From: Nemertoderma westbladi
Lineage: Eukaryota; Xenacoelomorpha; Nemertodermatida; Nemertodermatidae
Reading direction: 5' to 3'
Length of the DNA: 64,000 bases
Assembly (NCBI GenBank): GCA_032718475.1
Contig: JAUCBJ010007162.1
Span: 1-64,000 of the forward strand
The notes beneath the pieces were generated by a model. The model was not told the origin of the DNA and did not search any database. It worked only from the letters and a program-made list of their open reading frames with translations. Both the position numbers and the translations under genes were made by a program. Below are positions 32,493-42,485 of the stretch, one piece after another (the first letter of the stretch is position 1; each line of letters starts with the position of its first letter).

Positions 32493-33283
32493 GTCCCCTA
32501 ATTTTTTGTGGTCAAGGACAAACAAAAAATTACCCAAATAAAAATAAGAACAACATGATAGAAATATACAAATTACGAAAAACTTGAAAATAATTGTGAA
32601 GGCACTTGAAGCGTACATAATATTTACTTACTGTCAAAATCGGATTCAATATAAACAAATATACTTGAAGCGTACAAACGCTACAATATCACTCTGCTAT
32701 AATATCGTATACGTAAACAGGCTTGATATATAGAATTGTACATACAATCAAATACTTCCAAAGCACTAATTAAATTTATAATCGCAATTAGTATAAATGA
32801 CCTCCTTCAACTCAAACAACAAGAATATCTAAAAACACTTTTATTTTCAATGGTGAAACATAATTAATCAATAACCATTTGGTTTAGACATACACCAGAT
32901 GACTAGGTGTTACGAAAAAAGTATGTTATATTACAGTATATAAACTGCACCAGAAATTACCTAAAGCTAGGGAGTATAATATTGGTTGTCAATTGCAAAT
33001 TTTCAACGCATAGTAATTTTGCTCAGAAAAACAAACAAGTGTTATGAATATATTATTTAATTAAATATTTAGTTATTATATTCTTATTTTATTGGAATGG
33101 AATGGAATGGGACGAACGTCTTCTTTGAGAATCAGTAGTTCTACTTACCTTTATTGATACATTCGAAACGCGAAGAACTGTCTGTGTTACAATTATGATA
33201 CTTACAGTACCACAGGAGATTTCGACGATCTTTAACAATAGCAACCATGAACCGTAACATTATTATAATTTGTTAATTACCTC
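32493..33283. other. 3' non-coding part of element 3
   Basis: AT-rich, no gene. It lies between the end of the array and the 3' LTR. A short tggaatggaatgg repeat is at 33094-33110. On the minus strand the Asp-Ser frame of the array meets a TGA stop at 33282-33284, directly at the array edge. Confidence 0.6.
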
Positions 33284-36200
33284 AGTCAGAGTCAGAGTCA
33301 GAGTCAGAGTCAGAGTCAGAGTCAGAGTCAGAGTCAGAGTCAGAGTCAGAGTCAGAGTCAGAGTCAGAGTCAGAGTCAGAGTCAGAGTCAGAGTCAGAGT
33401 CAGAGTCAGAGTCAGAGTCAGAGTCAGAGTCAGAGTCAGAGTCAGAGTCAGAGTCAGAGTCAGAGTCAGAGTCAGAGTCAGAGTCAGAGTCAGAGTCAGA
33501 GTCAGAGTCAGAGTCAGAGTCAGAGTCAGAGTCAGAGTCAGAGTCAGAGTCAGAGTCAGAGTCAGAGTCAGAGTCAGAGTCAGAGTCAGAGTCAGAGTCA
33601 GAGTCAGAGTCAGAGTCAGAGTCAGAGTCAGAGTCAGAGTCAGAGTCAGAGTCAGAGTCAGAGTCAGAGTCAGAGTCAGAGTCAGAGTCAGAGTCAGAGT
33701 CAGAGTCAGAGTCAGAGTCAGAGTCAGAGTCAGAGTCAGAGTCAGAGTCAGAGTCAGAGTCAGAGTCAGAGTCAGAGTCAGAGTCAGAGTCAGAGTCAGA
33801 GTCAGAGTCAGAGTCAGAGTCAGAGTCAGAGTCAGAGTCAGAGTCAGAGTCAGAGTCAGAGTCAGAGTCAGAGTCAGAGTCAGAGTCAGAGTCAGAGTCA
33901 GAGTCAGAGTCAGAGTCAGAGTCAGAGTCAGAGTCAGAGTCAGAGTCAGAGTCAGAGTCAGAGTCAGAGTCAGAGTCAGAGTCAGAGTCAGAGTCAGAGT
34001 CAGAGTCAGAGTCAGAGTCAGAGTCAGAGTCAGAGTCAGAGTCAGAGTCAGAGTCAGAGTCAGAGTCAGAGTCAGAGTCAGAGTCAGAGTCAGAGTCAGA
34101 GTCAGAGTCAGAGTCAGAGTCAGAGTCAGAGTCAGAGTCAGAGTCGGAGTCGGAGTCGGAGTCGGAGTCGGAGTCGGAGTCGGAGTCGGAGTCGGAGTCG
34201 GAGTCGGAGTCGGAGTCGGAGTCGGAGTCGGAGTCGGAGTCGGAGTCGGAGTCGGAGTCGGAGTCGGAGTCGGAGTCGGAGTCGGAGTCGGAGTCGGAGT
34301 CGGAGTCGGAGTCGGAGTCGGAGTCGGAGTCGGAGTCGGAGTCGGAGTCGGAGTCGGAGTCAGAGTCAGAGTCAGAGTCAGAGTCAGAGTCAGAGTCAGA
34401 GTCAGAGTCAGAGTCAGAGTCAGAGTCAGAGTCAGAGTCAGAGTCAGAGTCAGAGTCAGAGTCAGAGTCAGAGTCAGAGTCAGAGTCGGAGTCGGAGTCG
34501 GAGTCGGAGTCGGAGTCGGAGTCGGAGTCGGAGTCGGAGTCGGAGTCGGAGTCGGAGTCGGAGTCGGAGTCGGAGTCGGAGTCGGAGTCGGAGTCGGAGT
34601 CGGAGTCGGAGTCGGAGTCGGAGTCGGAGTCGGAGTCGGAGTCGGAGTCGGAGTCGGAGTCGGAGTCGGAGTCGGAGTCGGAGTCGGAGTCGGAGTCGGA
34701 GTCGGAGTCGGAGTCGGAGTCGGAGTCGGAGTCGGAGTCGGAGTCGGAGTCGGAGTCGGAGTCGGAGTCGGAGTCGGAGTCGGAGTCGGAGTCGGAGTCG
34801 GAGTCGGAGTCGGAGTCGGAGTCGGAGTCGGAGTCGGAGTCGGAGTCGGAGTCGGAGTCGGAGTCGGAGTCGGAGTCGGAGTCGGAGTCGGAGTCGGAGT
34901 CGGAGTCGGAGTCGGAGTCGGAGTCGGAGTCGGAGTCGGAGTCGGAGTCGGAGTCGGAGTCGGAGTCGGAGTCGGAGTCGGAGTCGGAGTCGGAGTCGGA
35001 GTCGGAGTCGGAGTCGGAGTCGGAGTCGGAGTCGGAGTCGGAGTCGGAGTCGGAGTCGGAGTCGGAGTCGGAGTCGGAGTCGGAGTCGGAGTCGGAGTCG
35101 GAGTCGGAGTCGGAGTCGGAGTCGGAGTCGGAGTCGGAGTCGGAGTCGGAGTCGGAGTCGGAGTCGGAGTCGGAGTCGGAGTCGGAGTCGGAGTCGGAGT
35201 CGGAGTCGGAGTCGGAGTCGGAGTCGGAGTCGGAGTCGGAGTCGGAGTCGGAGTCGGAGTCGGAGTCGGAGTCGGAGTCGGAGTCGGAGTCGGAGTCGGA
35301 GTCGGAGTCGGAGTCGGAGTCGGAGTCGGAGTCGGAGTCGGAGTCGGAGTCGGAGTCGGAGTCGGAGTCGGAGTCGGAGTCGGAGTCGGAGTCGGAGTCG
35401 GAGTCGGAGTCGGAGTCGGAGTCGGAGTCGGAGTCGGAGTCGGAGTCGGAGTCGGAGTCGGAGTCGGAGTCGGAGTCGGAGTCGGAGTCGGAGTCGGAGT
35501 CGGAGTCGGAGTCGGAGTCGGAGTCGGAGTCGGAGTCGGAGTCAGGAGTCAGAGTCAGAGTCAGAGTCAGAGTCAGAGTCAGAGTCAGAGTCAGAGTCAG
35601 AGTCAGAGTCAGAGTCAGAGTCAGAGTCAGAGTCAGAGTCAGAGTCAGAGTCAGAGTCAGAGTCAGAGTCAGAGTCAGAGTCAGAGTCAGAGTCAGAGTC
35701 AGAGTCAGAGTCAGAGTCAGAGTCAGAGTCAGAGTCAGAGTCAGAGTCAGAGTCAGAGTCAGAGTCAGAGTCAGAGTCAGAGTCAGAGTCAGAGTCAGAG
35801 TCAGAGTCAGAGTCAGAGTCAGAGTCAGAGTCAGAGTCAGAGTCAGAGTCAGAGTCAGAGTCAGAGTCAGAGTCAGAGTCAGAGTCAGAGTCAGAGTCAG
35901 AGTCAGAGTCAGAGTCAGAGTCAGAGTCAGAGTCAGAGTCAGAGTCAGGGTCAGGGTCAGGGTCAGGGTCAGGGTCAGGGTCAGGGTCAGGGTCAGGGTC
36001 AGGGTCAGGGTCAGGGTCAGGGTCAGGGTCAGGGTCAGGGTCAGGGTCAGGGTCAGGGTCAGGGTCAGGGTCAGGGTCAGGGTCAGGGTCAGGGTCAGGG
36101 TCAGGGTCAGGGTCAGGGTCAGGGTCAGGGTCAGGGTCAGGGTCAGGGTCAGGGTCAGGGTCAGGGTCAGGGTCAGGGTCAGGGTCAGGGTCAGGGTCAG

Positions 36201-37743
36201 GGTCAGGGTCAGGGTCAGGGTCAGGGTCAGGGTCAGGGTCAGGGTCAGGGTCAGGGTCAGGGTCAGGGTCAGGGTCAGGGTCAGGGTCAGGGTCAGGGTC
36301 AGGGTCAGGGTCAGGGTCAGGGTCAGGGTCAGGGTCAGGGTCAGGGTCAGGGTCAGGGTCAGGGTCAGGGTCAGGGTCAGGGTCAGGGTCAGGGTCAGGG
36401 TCAGGGTCAGGGTCAGGGTCAGGGTCAGGGTCAGGGTCAGGGTCAGGGTCAGGGTCAGGGTCAGGGTCAGGGTCAGGGTCAGGGTCAGGGTCAGGGTCAG
36501 GGTCAGGGTCAGGGTCAGGGTCAGGGTCAGGGTCAGGGTCAGGGTCAGGGTCAGGGTCAGGGTCAGGGTCAGGGTCAGGGTCAGGGTCAGGGTCAGGGTC
36601 AGGGTCAGGGTCAGGGTCAGGGTCAGGGTCAGGGTCAGGGTCAGGGTCAGGGTCAGGGTCAGGGTCAGGGTCAGGGTCAGGGTCAGGGTCAGGGTCAGGG
36701 TCAGGGTCAGGGTCAGGGTCAGGGTCAGGGTCAGGGTCAGGGTCAGGGTCAGGGTCAGGGTCAGGGTCAGGGTCAGGGTCAGGGTCAGGGTCAGGGTCAG
36801 GGTCAGGGTCAGGGTCAGGGTCAGGGTCAGGGTCAGGGTCAGGGTCAGGGTCAGGGTCAGGGTCAGGGTCAGGGTCAGGGTCAGGGTCAGGGTCAGGGTC
36901 AGGGTCAGGGTCAGAGTCAGAGTCAGAGTCAGAGTCAGAGTCAGAGTCAGGGTCAGGGTCAGGGTCAGGGTCAGGGTCAGGGTCAGGGTCAGGGTCAGGG
37001 TCAGGGTCAGGGTCAGGGTCAGGGTCAGGGTCAGGGTCAGGGTCAGGGTCAGGGTCAGGGTCAGGGTCAGGGTCAGGGTCAGGGTCAGGGTCAGGGTCAG
37101 GGTCAGGGTCAGGGTCAGGGTCAGGGTCAGGGTCAGGGTCAGGGTCAGGGTCAGGGTCAGGGTCAGGGTCAGGGTCAGGGTCAGGGTCAGGGTCAGGGTC
37201 AGGGTCAGGGTCAGGGTCAGGGTCAGGGTCAGGGTCAGGGTCAGGGTCAGGGTCAGGGTCAGGGTCAGGGTCAGGGTCAGGGTCAGGGTCAGGGTCAGGG
37301 TCAGGGTCAGGGTCAGGGTCAGGGTCAGGGTCAGGGTCAGGGTCAGGGTCAGGGTCAGGGTCAGGGTCAGGGTCAGGGTCAGGGTCAGGGTCAGGGTCAG
37401 GGTCAGGGTCAGGGTCAGGGTCAGGGTCAGGGTCAGGGTCAGGGTCAGGGTCAGGGTCAGGGTCAGGGTCAGGGTCAGGGTCAGGGTCAGGGTCAGGGTC
37501 AGGGTCAGGGTCAGGGTCAGGGTCAGGGTCAGGGTCAGGGTCAGGGTCAGGGTCAGGGTCAGGGTCAGGGTCAGAGTCAGGGTCAGAGTCAGAGTCAGGG
37601 TCAGGGTCAGGGTCAGGGTCAGGGTCAGAGTCAGAGTCAGGGTCAGGGTCAGGGTCAGGGTCAGGGTCAGGGTCAGGGTCAGGGTCAGGGTTAGGGTCAG
37701 GGTCAGGGTCAGGGTCAGGGTCAGGGTCAGGGTCAGGGTCAGG
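33284..37743. repeat. Hexanucleotide satellite array, (GAGTCA)n, (GAGTCG)n and (GGGTCA)n
   Basis: 4.46 kb of six-base units occur in large blocks: GAGTCA 33284-34143, GAGTCG to 34359, GAGTCA to 34487, GAGTCG to about 35543, one 7-bp unit, GAGTCA to 35945, then GGGTCA to 37743 with three small GAGTCA islands (36911-36946, 37573-37595, 37627-37638) and a single TTAGGG-type unit near 37690. On the minus strand the frame entering from the gag-like ORF reads Asp-Pro for GGGTCA and Asp-Ser for both GAGTCA and GAGTCG, whose difference is silent in that frame. Because the unit has no stop in any frame, open frames in other readings mean nothing. Confidence 0.97.
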
Positions 37744-39649
37744 GACATCATCAGGCCCATTGGGTTGAGAATCTCGGGGGTTATAAGGATCCCGATAAGG
37801 ACGACCATTGTTGCCTGAGTTACGGTCCCCATCTGGGTCTCTATCTGGATATTCAGGTCGTCTCCCCGTCATGCCTGAATTTAATGGCACCTGTAGGGCC
37901 ACGGCCACCAAACCCATAGTTATTTGAGGATTCCCGTTCTGATGGATTCACTAAGGGCTGAGTATCTGCCCATTGGTGAGTGCTGTGTCGTTCGGCGTAA
38001 AATGACCCCCTTCGTGGTCCACGTGACACTTGGAATGCTTCAGTGTGTATAGGCTGGTTTCTATGCCGGGATTCAATGGGTGGGTTGAGTATATTGGAAT
38101 AGTCGATTTTTCTATATGCTCCAGCCACACATGACTGGTTTCGCAACGGTGTCTGTGCAATAGAAAACCGCGGGGTTGTTGTGCCTGCTTTAGAAACAAT
38201 CCGCTCCCTTACTTTATCAATTTTTTGGGTCCCAGTAGCAAAATCAGTACGAGTCTGGGTTTCCATGATTGGGGTACTCGCATGCTGCACCAGATGTTCG
38301 ACAGCTGTGTTGATACTAGTTAGAACTTCAGTTAGTTGTTGATGTGTCACTGGACGATCTTCAGGGATCGACGGCATAGCATTATTTTCAAAACCGCTGG
38401 TCTTAAAATTACCCCCACCCTTTTTAAAAATTCTTGTATTTTTTGGTTGAGAATGGCACGGATGGAGAGATTCCATCTCATCCGACCACTCCTCCTCAGA
38501 GTCAGTAGCTAATTTATTAAACCTCCTGCTGGAAGTAGGACATTTTGTACTGGCCAATGGTTCTATATGACAATGAGTGTATTTATTCGCTATTTGATGT
38601 AAATTCACCGTGGGCGGGATATCTACAGTAGGGGAAATAACTACTGTAGAAGGAATATCTACCGTAGGGCGATTATCTACAGTAGAAGAAACATTTACAG
38701 TAGTTGGAATATGTACTGTAGAAGGAATATCTACAATAGATAGGATATCCACAGTAGAAGGAATACGTACTGTCGATGGAATATCTACAGTAGAAGGAAT
38801 ACCTACAGTAGAAGGAATACGTACTGTAGATGGAATATCTACAGTAGAAGGAATATCTACAGTAGAAGGAATACGTACTGTAGATGGAATATCTGCAGTG
38901 GAAGGAATATCTACAGTAGAAGGAATACGTACTGTAGATGGAATATCTACAGTGGAAGGAATACCTACAGTAGAAGGAATACGTACTGTAGATGGAATAT
39001 CTACAGTAGAAGGAATATCTACAGTAGAAGGAATACGTACTGTAGATGGAATATCTGCAGTGGAAGGAATATCTACAGTAGAAGGAATACGTACTGTAGA
39101 TGGAATATCTACAGTGGAAGGAATATCTACAGAAGACGGAATACGTACTGTAGATGGAATATCTACAGTGGAAGGAATATCTACAGTAGAAGGAATACGT
39201 ACTGTAGATGGAATATCTACAGTGGAAGGAATATCTACAGAAGAAGGAATACGTACTGTAGATGGAATATCTACAGTGGAAGGAATATCCACAGTAGAAG
39301 GAATACGTACTGTAGATGGAATATCTACAGTGGAAGGAATATCTACAGTAGAAGGAATACGTACTGTAGATGGAATATCTACAGTAGAAGGAATATCTAC
39401 AGTAGAAGGAATATCTACTGTAGGTGGGATATCATAGTCTAATAAAGTGTTAGAACTCTGTCTAGAGTTATTCAGAATACGGCTGTCAGGATACAGAATT
39501 TCACAATTTGTGGATAATTCCACCAATGACATTGGTGGTGCCTCCAGGTCTACAATGGCATCTGTTTCCAAGGCGTTATTGCACACTGGTTTCCAGACGC
39601 TGCCTGTAGTCATCGTGTTGACTCCGGTAACGTGCATGTTGCAAATCAA
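37744..39649 (-). pseudogene. Element 3 gag-like ORF, middle part with IPSTVD repeats and Pro/Asp-rich end
   Basis: A 598-codon frame (37853-39649) begins with a short leader, then about 270 residues of a six-residue repeat (IPSTVD, IPSTVR), then about 240 non-repetitive residues with a charged segment (DSEEEWSDEMESL) and a possible helical stretch (LTEVLTSINTAVEHLVQHA). It is linked to the 472-codon ORF upstream and to the following Asp/Pro-rich segment ([10 protein letters not shown] ... [10 protein letters not shown], 37853-37743) by two one-base shifts in the same direction. Either this is one gag-like gene with insertions or errors, or it uses shifts in translation. Function unknown; low-complexity gag is the simplest reading. 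Confidence 0.6.
38610..39437. repeat. 18-bp coding repeat arranged as 54-bp higher-order units
   Basis: An 18-bp unit (ggaatatctacagtaga-like) is repeated over about 800 bases. In the cleanest part (38757-39400) three successive units form a 54-bp period that reads STVDIP, STVDIP, STVRIP on the minus strand. The leftmost part is degenerate. Both strands are open across the repeat; the minus frame fits the flanking gag-like ORF. Confidence 0.92.
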
Positions 39650-40994
39650 TTTCTTCTTTACGTCTGTTTGCTCGTTCCGATATTTCAGCTTTCTTCAAAA
39701 GCTCCCTCTCGACTCGTTCCACCTCTTCCTTCCTTTGCCGAGCCCGCCGCTCAATTTCTCTTATCTTCTGCTTAGCTTGCCATACTCTTTGCTGCTCGTC
39801 TTCCTCTGCCTCATGCAGAGTCTGTCGTTCAGCTTCCTTTCGGCGTTCGATCTCCCTTCTCTTCTGCTTAGCTAGCCATACTCTTTGCTGCTCGTCTTCC
39901 TCTGCATCATGCAAAGCTTGGCGTTCAGCTTCCTTGGCATGCTCGATACGATCAGCCGCCTGGGAAACCAGAAGCTCATTCTCCAGTTGTCTGTTTTCTC
40001 TCTCTGCAGAATGTAACAGGCGCAAAGCCTCCTCAGCTTGTCGATTTGCCAATATCGATATATTTCCCTCTGCTACCCTTCTAAGTCTAGCTGATTTTGT
40101 GGAACTAGTCCTAGAAATATTAGATGTTACAGCTGACAGTCTACCAATACTACCGCCCCCCTCTGGTTCAATTTCCGTTCGGTGTAGTCTGGACCTCTGA
40201 GTAATTAAATTTGGAGACAGTAAGTCTGAGGTCGTGTCGTGCTGTCGTGTTACTGGATTTATATGAGTAGGACGAGGAATGGAAGAGAAAGGCATTGGAA
40301 ATTTATCCCATGTTAATGATTGTGCCGGACTATGGATTACCATAGCTGTTCCTGTACTCACCTCCGACACCTCAACTACAGGATCTACATGGTGTGAACT
40401 GACCCAGTTTACTAACTTTTGATACCTACCACGACAACTTACGTGTTTCGAATAAGCTTGTTGGAATTCGTTAGCATTTCCTCCTTCAGTCTCATAATAA
40501 AGCGACTGCTTCCGATATTGTTTTAGAACCTGGTCCCATCTGGTATTCATTCTATCCAGCTTTCTAAGAAATTCTTCACCGCACTCACCTGGATTAGTTG
40601 TTCTTCTTCGCTGCTCCAATTCCAATATATCGACATTCATGTTGTGATAAAGTTGTCCCAGACTACGGTTGATAGCCGCAATGTCGACGGTGTTCGTAGC
40701 TGATCTAGGATGGTTTGAGAGTCGAGACGGACGAGTTCTTTCAGTATTGAGACCGTCCCCGGGCCCGGCAGCAGCGGTTTGGCGTAGCGATTCCCGGTTA
40801 GAACTCGGCTCACGAATAAGAGTTTCATTGAGAGATATTAAGCTCCCTCCGATCGATATATTGTCATCGCTTGGTATGTTGGGCACATTTCTTGACTCCT
40901 CCATTTCCCTTTGTGGGCTTAAAGGAAGATTCATGATAGGCTGACCATCCGTAGAAGGGATGGCATCTAGTCTAGGGGGTGTATGATTTGACAT
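39576..40994 (-). CDS. Element 3 gag-like N-terminal ORF with coiled coil (472 aa)
   Basis: Starts MSNHTPPRLDAIPS, about 1.0 kb inside the 5' LTR. Residues 1-120 are polar and disordered. About 125-220 are a compact segment with Trp and paired aromatic residues (RWDQVLKQYRKQSLYYE). About 295-470 form a long charged coiled coil with two near-copies of a 31-residue block (EAERQALHDAEEDEQQRVW and EAERQTLHEAEEDEQQRVW). This resembles the coiled-coil N-terminal part of gag in element 2. It overlaps the next frame by 74 bases; a one-base shift in this overlap would join the two. No enzyme domain is present. Confidence 0.75.
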   Translation of the reverse strand: MSNHTPPRLDAIPSTDGQPIMNLPLSPQREMEESRNVPNIPSDDNISIGGSLISLNETLIREPSSNRESLRQTAAAGPGDGLNTERTRPSRLSNHPRSATNTVDIAAINRSLGQLYHNMNVDILELEQRRRTTNPGECGEEFLRKLDRMNTRWDQVLKQYRKQSLYYETEGGNANEFQQAYSKHVSCRGRYQKLVNWVSSHHVDPVVEVSEVSTGTAMVIHSPAQSLTWDKFPMPFSSIPRPTHINPVTRQHDTTSDLLSPNLITQRSRLHRTEIEPEGGGSIGRLSAVTSNISRTSSTKSARLRRVAEGNISILANRQAEEALRLLHSAERENRQLENELLVSQAADRIEHAKEAERQALHDAEEDEQQRVWLAKQKRREIERRKEAERQTLHEAEEDEQQRVWQAKQKIREIERRARQRKEEVERVERELLKKAEISERANRRKEEIDLQHARYRSQHDDYRQRLETSVQ

Positions 40995-42015
40995 TATTTT
41001 ATTGAAATTATATTTCTTTACTTAGTTTGACTTAGTTATTTAAAATTGGTTCACTTTAATGTTTCTCTAATTTAAATTTAAAATTAAATTTAAATTATAT
41101 TCCGTGGTATCTAAAATGTATAAAATTAACACTGCAATTGGCAACCTGTAGAACAAATGAATACCTACAGTAAATAAAGGAAAAATAACCTGTAGTATTA
41201 AAATATAATTAACTTATAAATCGAGATGACACCAAGGTAGTAGTCATCAAACCAAACCAGTCTAGATTTGGCTCTATGGGGCGCTATACGCGGATATTTA
41301 AAACTATGGATCACTATTTATACGTTACTTATTAGCTTCAGTGGTGCCTTCACTAATATGTTAAGTGATATAAATCAAATTATAACCTAAAAAAAATAGA
41401 AATAAATTATAATACGAGGTTCAAACCTGACCCCGGTCCCAAAATACACCTGGTTTGTAATGGAGACACTTTACAAACCAGGGGTGAACGTAGAAGTACC
41501 TTCTCACCCTCCGGCGTCGCGTGGCGATAAATCTTCTTGCAAACTCAAACCTGGCCCAAGAGAGAGTCCCTGCCCTACCAAGTCATCGGTCCCCGAGACC
41601 GATTCATGTTCAAATAGAGCCCACCGACAAAGAAGGAAAAGGTAAGACTAAACGTTGAGAGTCAGGAAAGCATAGAAAAATATAACCTACAGTTGTAATA
41701 ATTGCACCACAATTAAAACAGAAAGTTATACTTATCGTTAGTTTTCCTTCGCCTCCGATAGAAGATGAGAGTTTGAAAACTTGAGAGTTTGAGAACTTGA
41801 GAAACTTGAGAACCTTATGAACTTCAGAGAATTTGGAGACTTTTGAGAGCGTGCGACACTTGAGAATTTGTTAACTTCAGAGAACTTTGAAAACTTAGAG
41901 AACTTCAGATTGTGAGAAACTTGAGAACTGTTAAATTCACTGTTCCAGTAGCCCATTAAATTCACTGTTCCAGTAGACCATTAAATTCACTGTTCCAGTA
42001 GACCATTAAATTCAC
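40995..42015 (-). other. 5' leader of element 3
   Basis: Non-coding leader. It has a perfect 12-bp stem (cctggtttgtaa/ttacaaaccagg, 41449-41460 and 41471-41482), a degenerate AACTTGAGA-type purine-rich repeat at about 41765-41930, and a 25-bp tandem repeat that abuts the LTR. No obvious tRNA primer-binding site follows the LTR; the repeat occupies that place. Confidence 0.65.
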
Positions 42016-42018
42016 TGT
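41931..42018. repeat. 25-bp tandem repeat touching the 5' LTR of element 3
   Basis: Three and a half units of ttaaattcactgttccagta-gacca type start at 41931, 41956, 41981 and 42006; the last is cut by the LTR, whose first three bases (TGT) coincide with the repeat. Confidence 0.93.
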
Positions 42019-42480
42019 ATGCTATACCGGGCATAATCCGGGGTCTTTTCCCCTAATTTGGAATCTTATCCAACGGAGCGTTGCAAATAACTTGAGTTTA
42101 TAAAAGGACAGTATAATAATAATATATAACTTGAAACAGCTCGTGAATTTAATGGCTCCTTAGGGGAGACCATTAGTTTTAGTAACAAAGTAATAAAACT
42201 GCACAACTTCTATCTATGAATAAAACCAATGAATGTTTAATATATATGAAGTATTATGCTACCAATATTAGCCCAGTAAGAATACTTAATCCCCAATATC
42301 CAATAGGAGGTCGTTTCCTTGTCCCCAGCTTACATTAATGGTTGATGCACCAGTACTGCCTGGTAGAAGGGGATAATTGGTGTTTCAAAACAGCTGATGA
42401 GTAGGTAACAATACAGATTGGGTTTGGCATTTTCCTATAGGGGTTAGATGAATTGAATGTATTTTATGGAACCGAATACA
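42016..42480 (-). repeat. 5' LTR of element 3
   Basis: About 465 bp, homologous to 32019-32492 with TG...CA ends, followed by the gttag duplication. Confidence 0.92.
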
Positions 42481-42485
42481 GTTAG
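42481..42485. repeat. Target-site duplication of element 3 (right copy)
   Basis: gttag directly after the terminal CA, matching 32014-32018. Confidence 0.88.

Larger units (their letters stand above)
32019..42480 (-). mobile_element. Element 3: non-autonomous LTR retrotransposon with gag-like ORF and hexanucleotide array
   Basis: The 10.46-kb element has LTRs at 32019-32492 and 42016-42480, TG...CA ends and a gttag duplication. The coding strand is minus. From the 5' LTR come a 1.0-kb leader, a coiled-coil ORF (40994), further gag-like coding sequence with 18-bp repeats, a Pro/Asp-rich segment, and a 4.46-kb hexanucleotide array whose Asp-Pro/Asp-Ser frame follows on from the coding sequence; then 0.8 kb of non-coding DNA. 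No protease, RT or integrase is present, so any movement would depend on another element. Five-base duplication, coiled-coil gag and neighbourhood suggest a BEL/Pao relative, but no diagnostic pol domain proves it. Confidence 0.88.

Noticed and set aside
33270-37694. 1,474-codon plus-strand frame reading Arg-Val, Gly-Val, Gln-Ser and Gln-Gly repeats
   Set aside because: Same reason: the array is open in every frame. The plus-strand reading has no non-repetitive coding sequence at either end.
38610-39437. 275-codon plus-strand frame over the 18-bp repeat
   Set aside because: It is the antisense shadow of the repeat; the minus frame extends into non-repetitive gag-like sequence on both sides.
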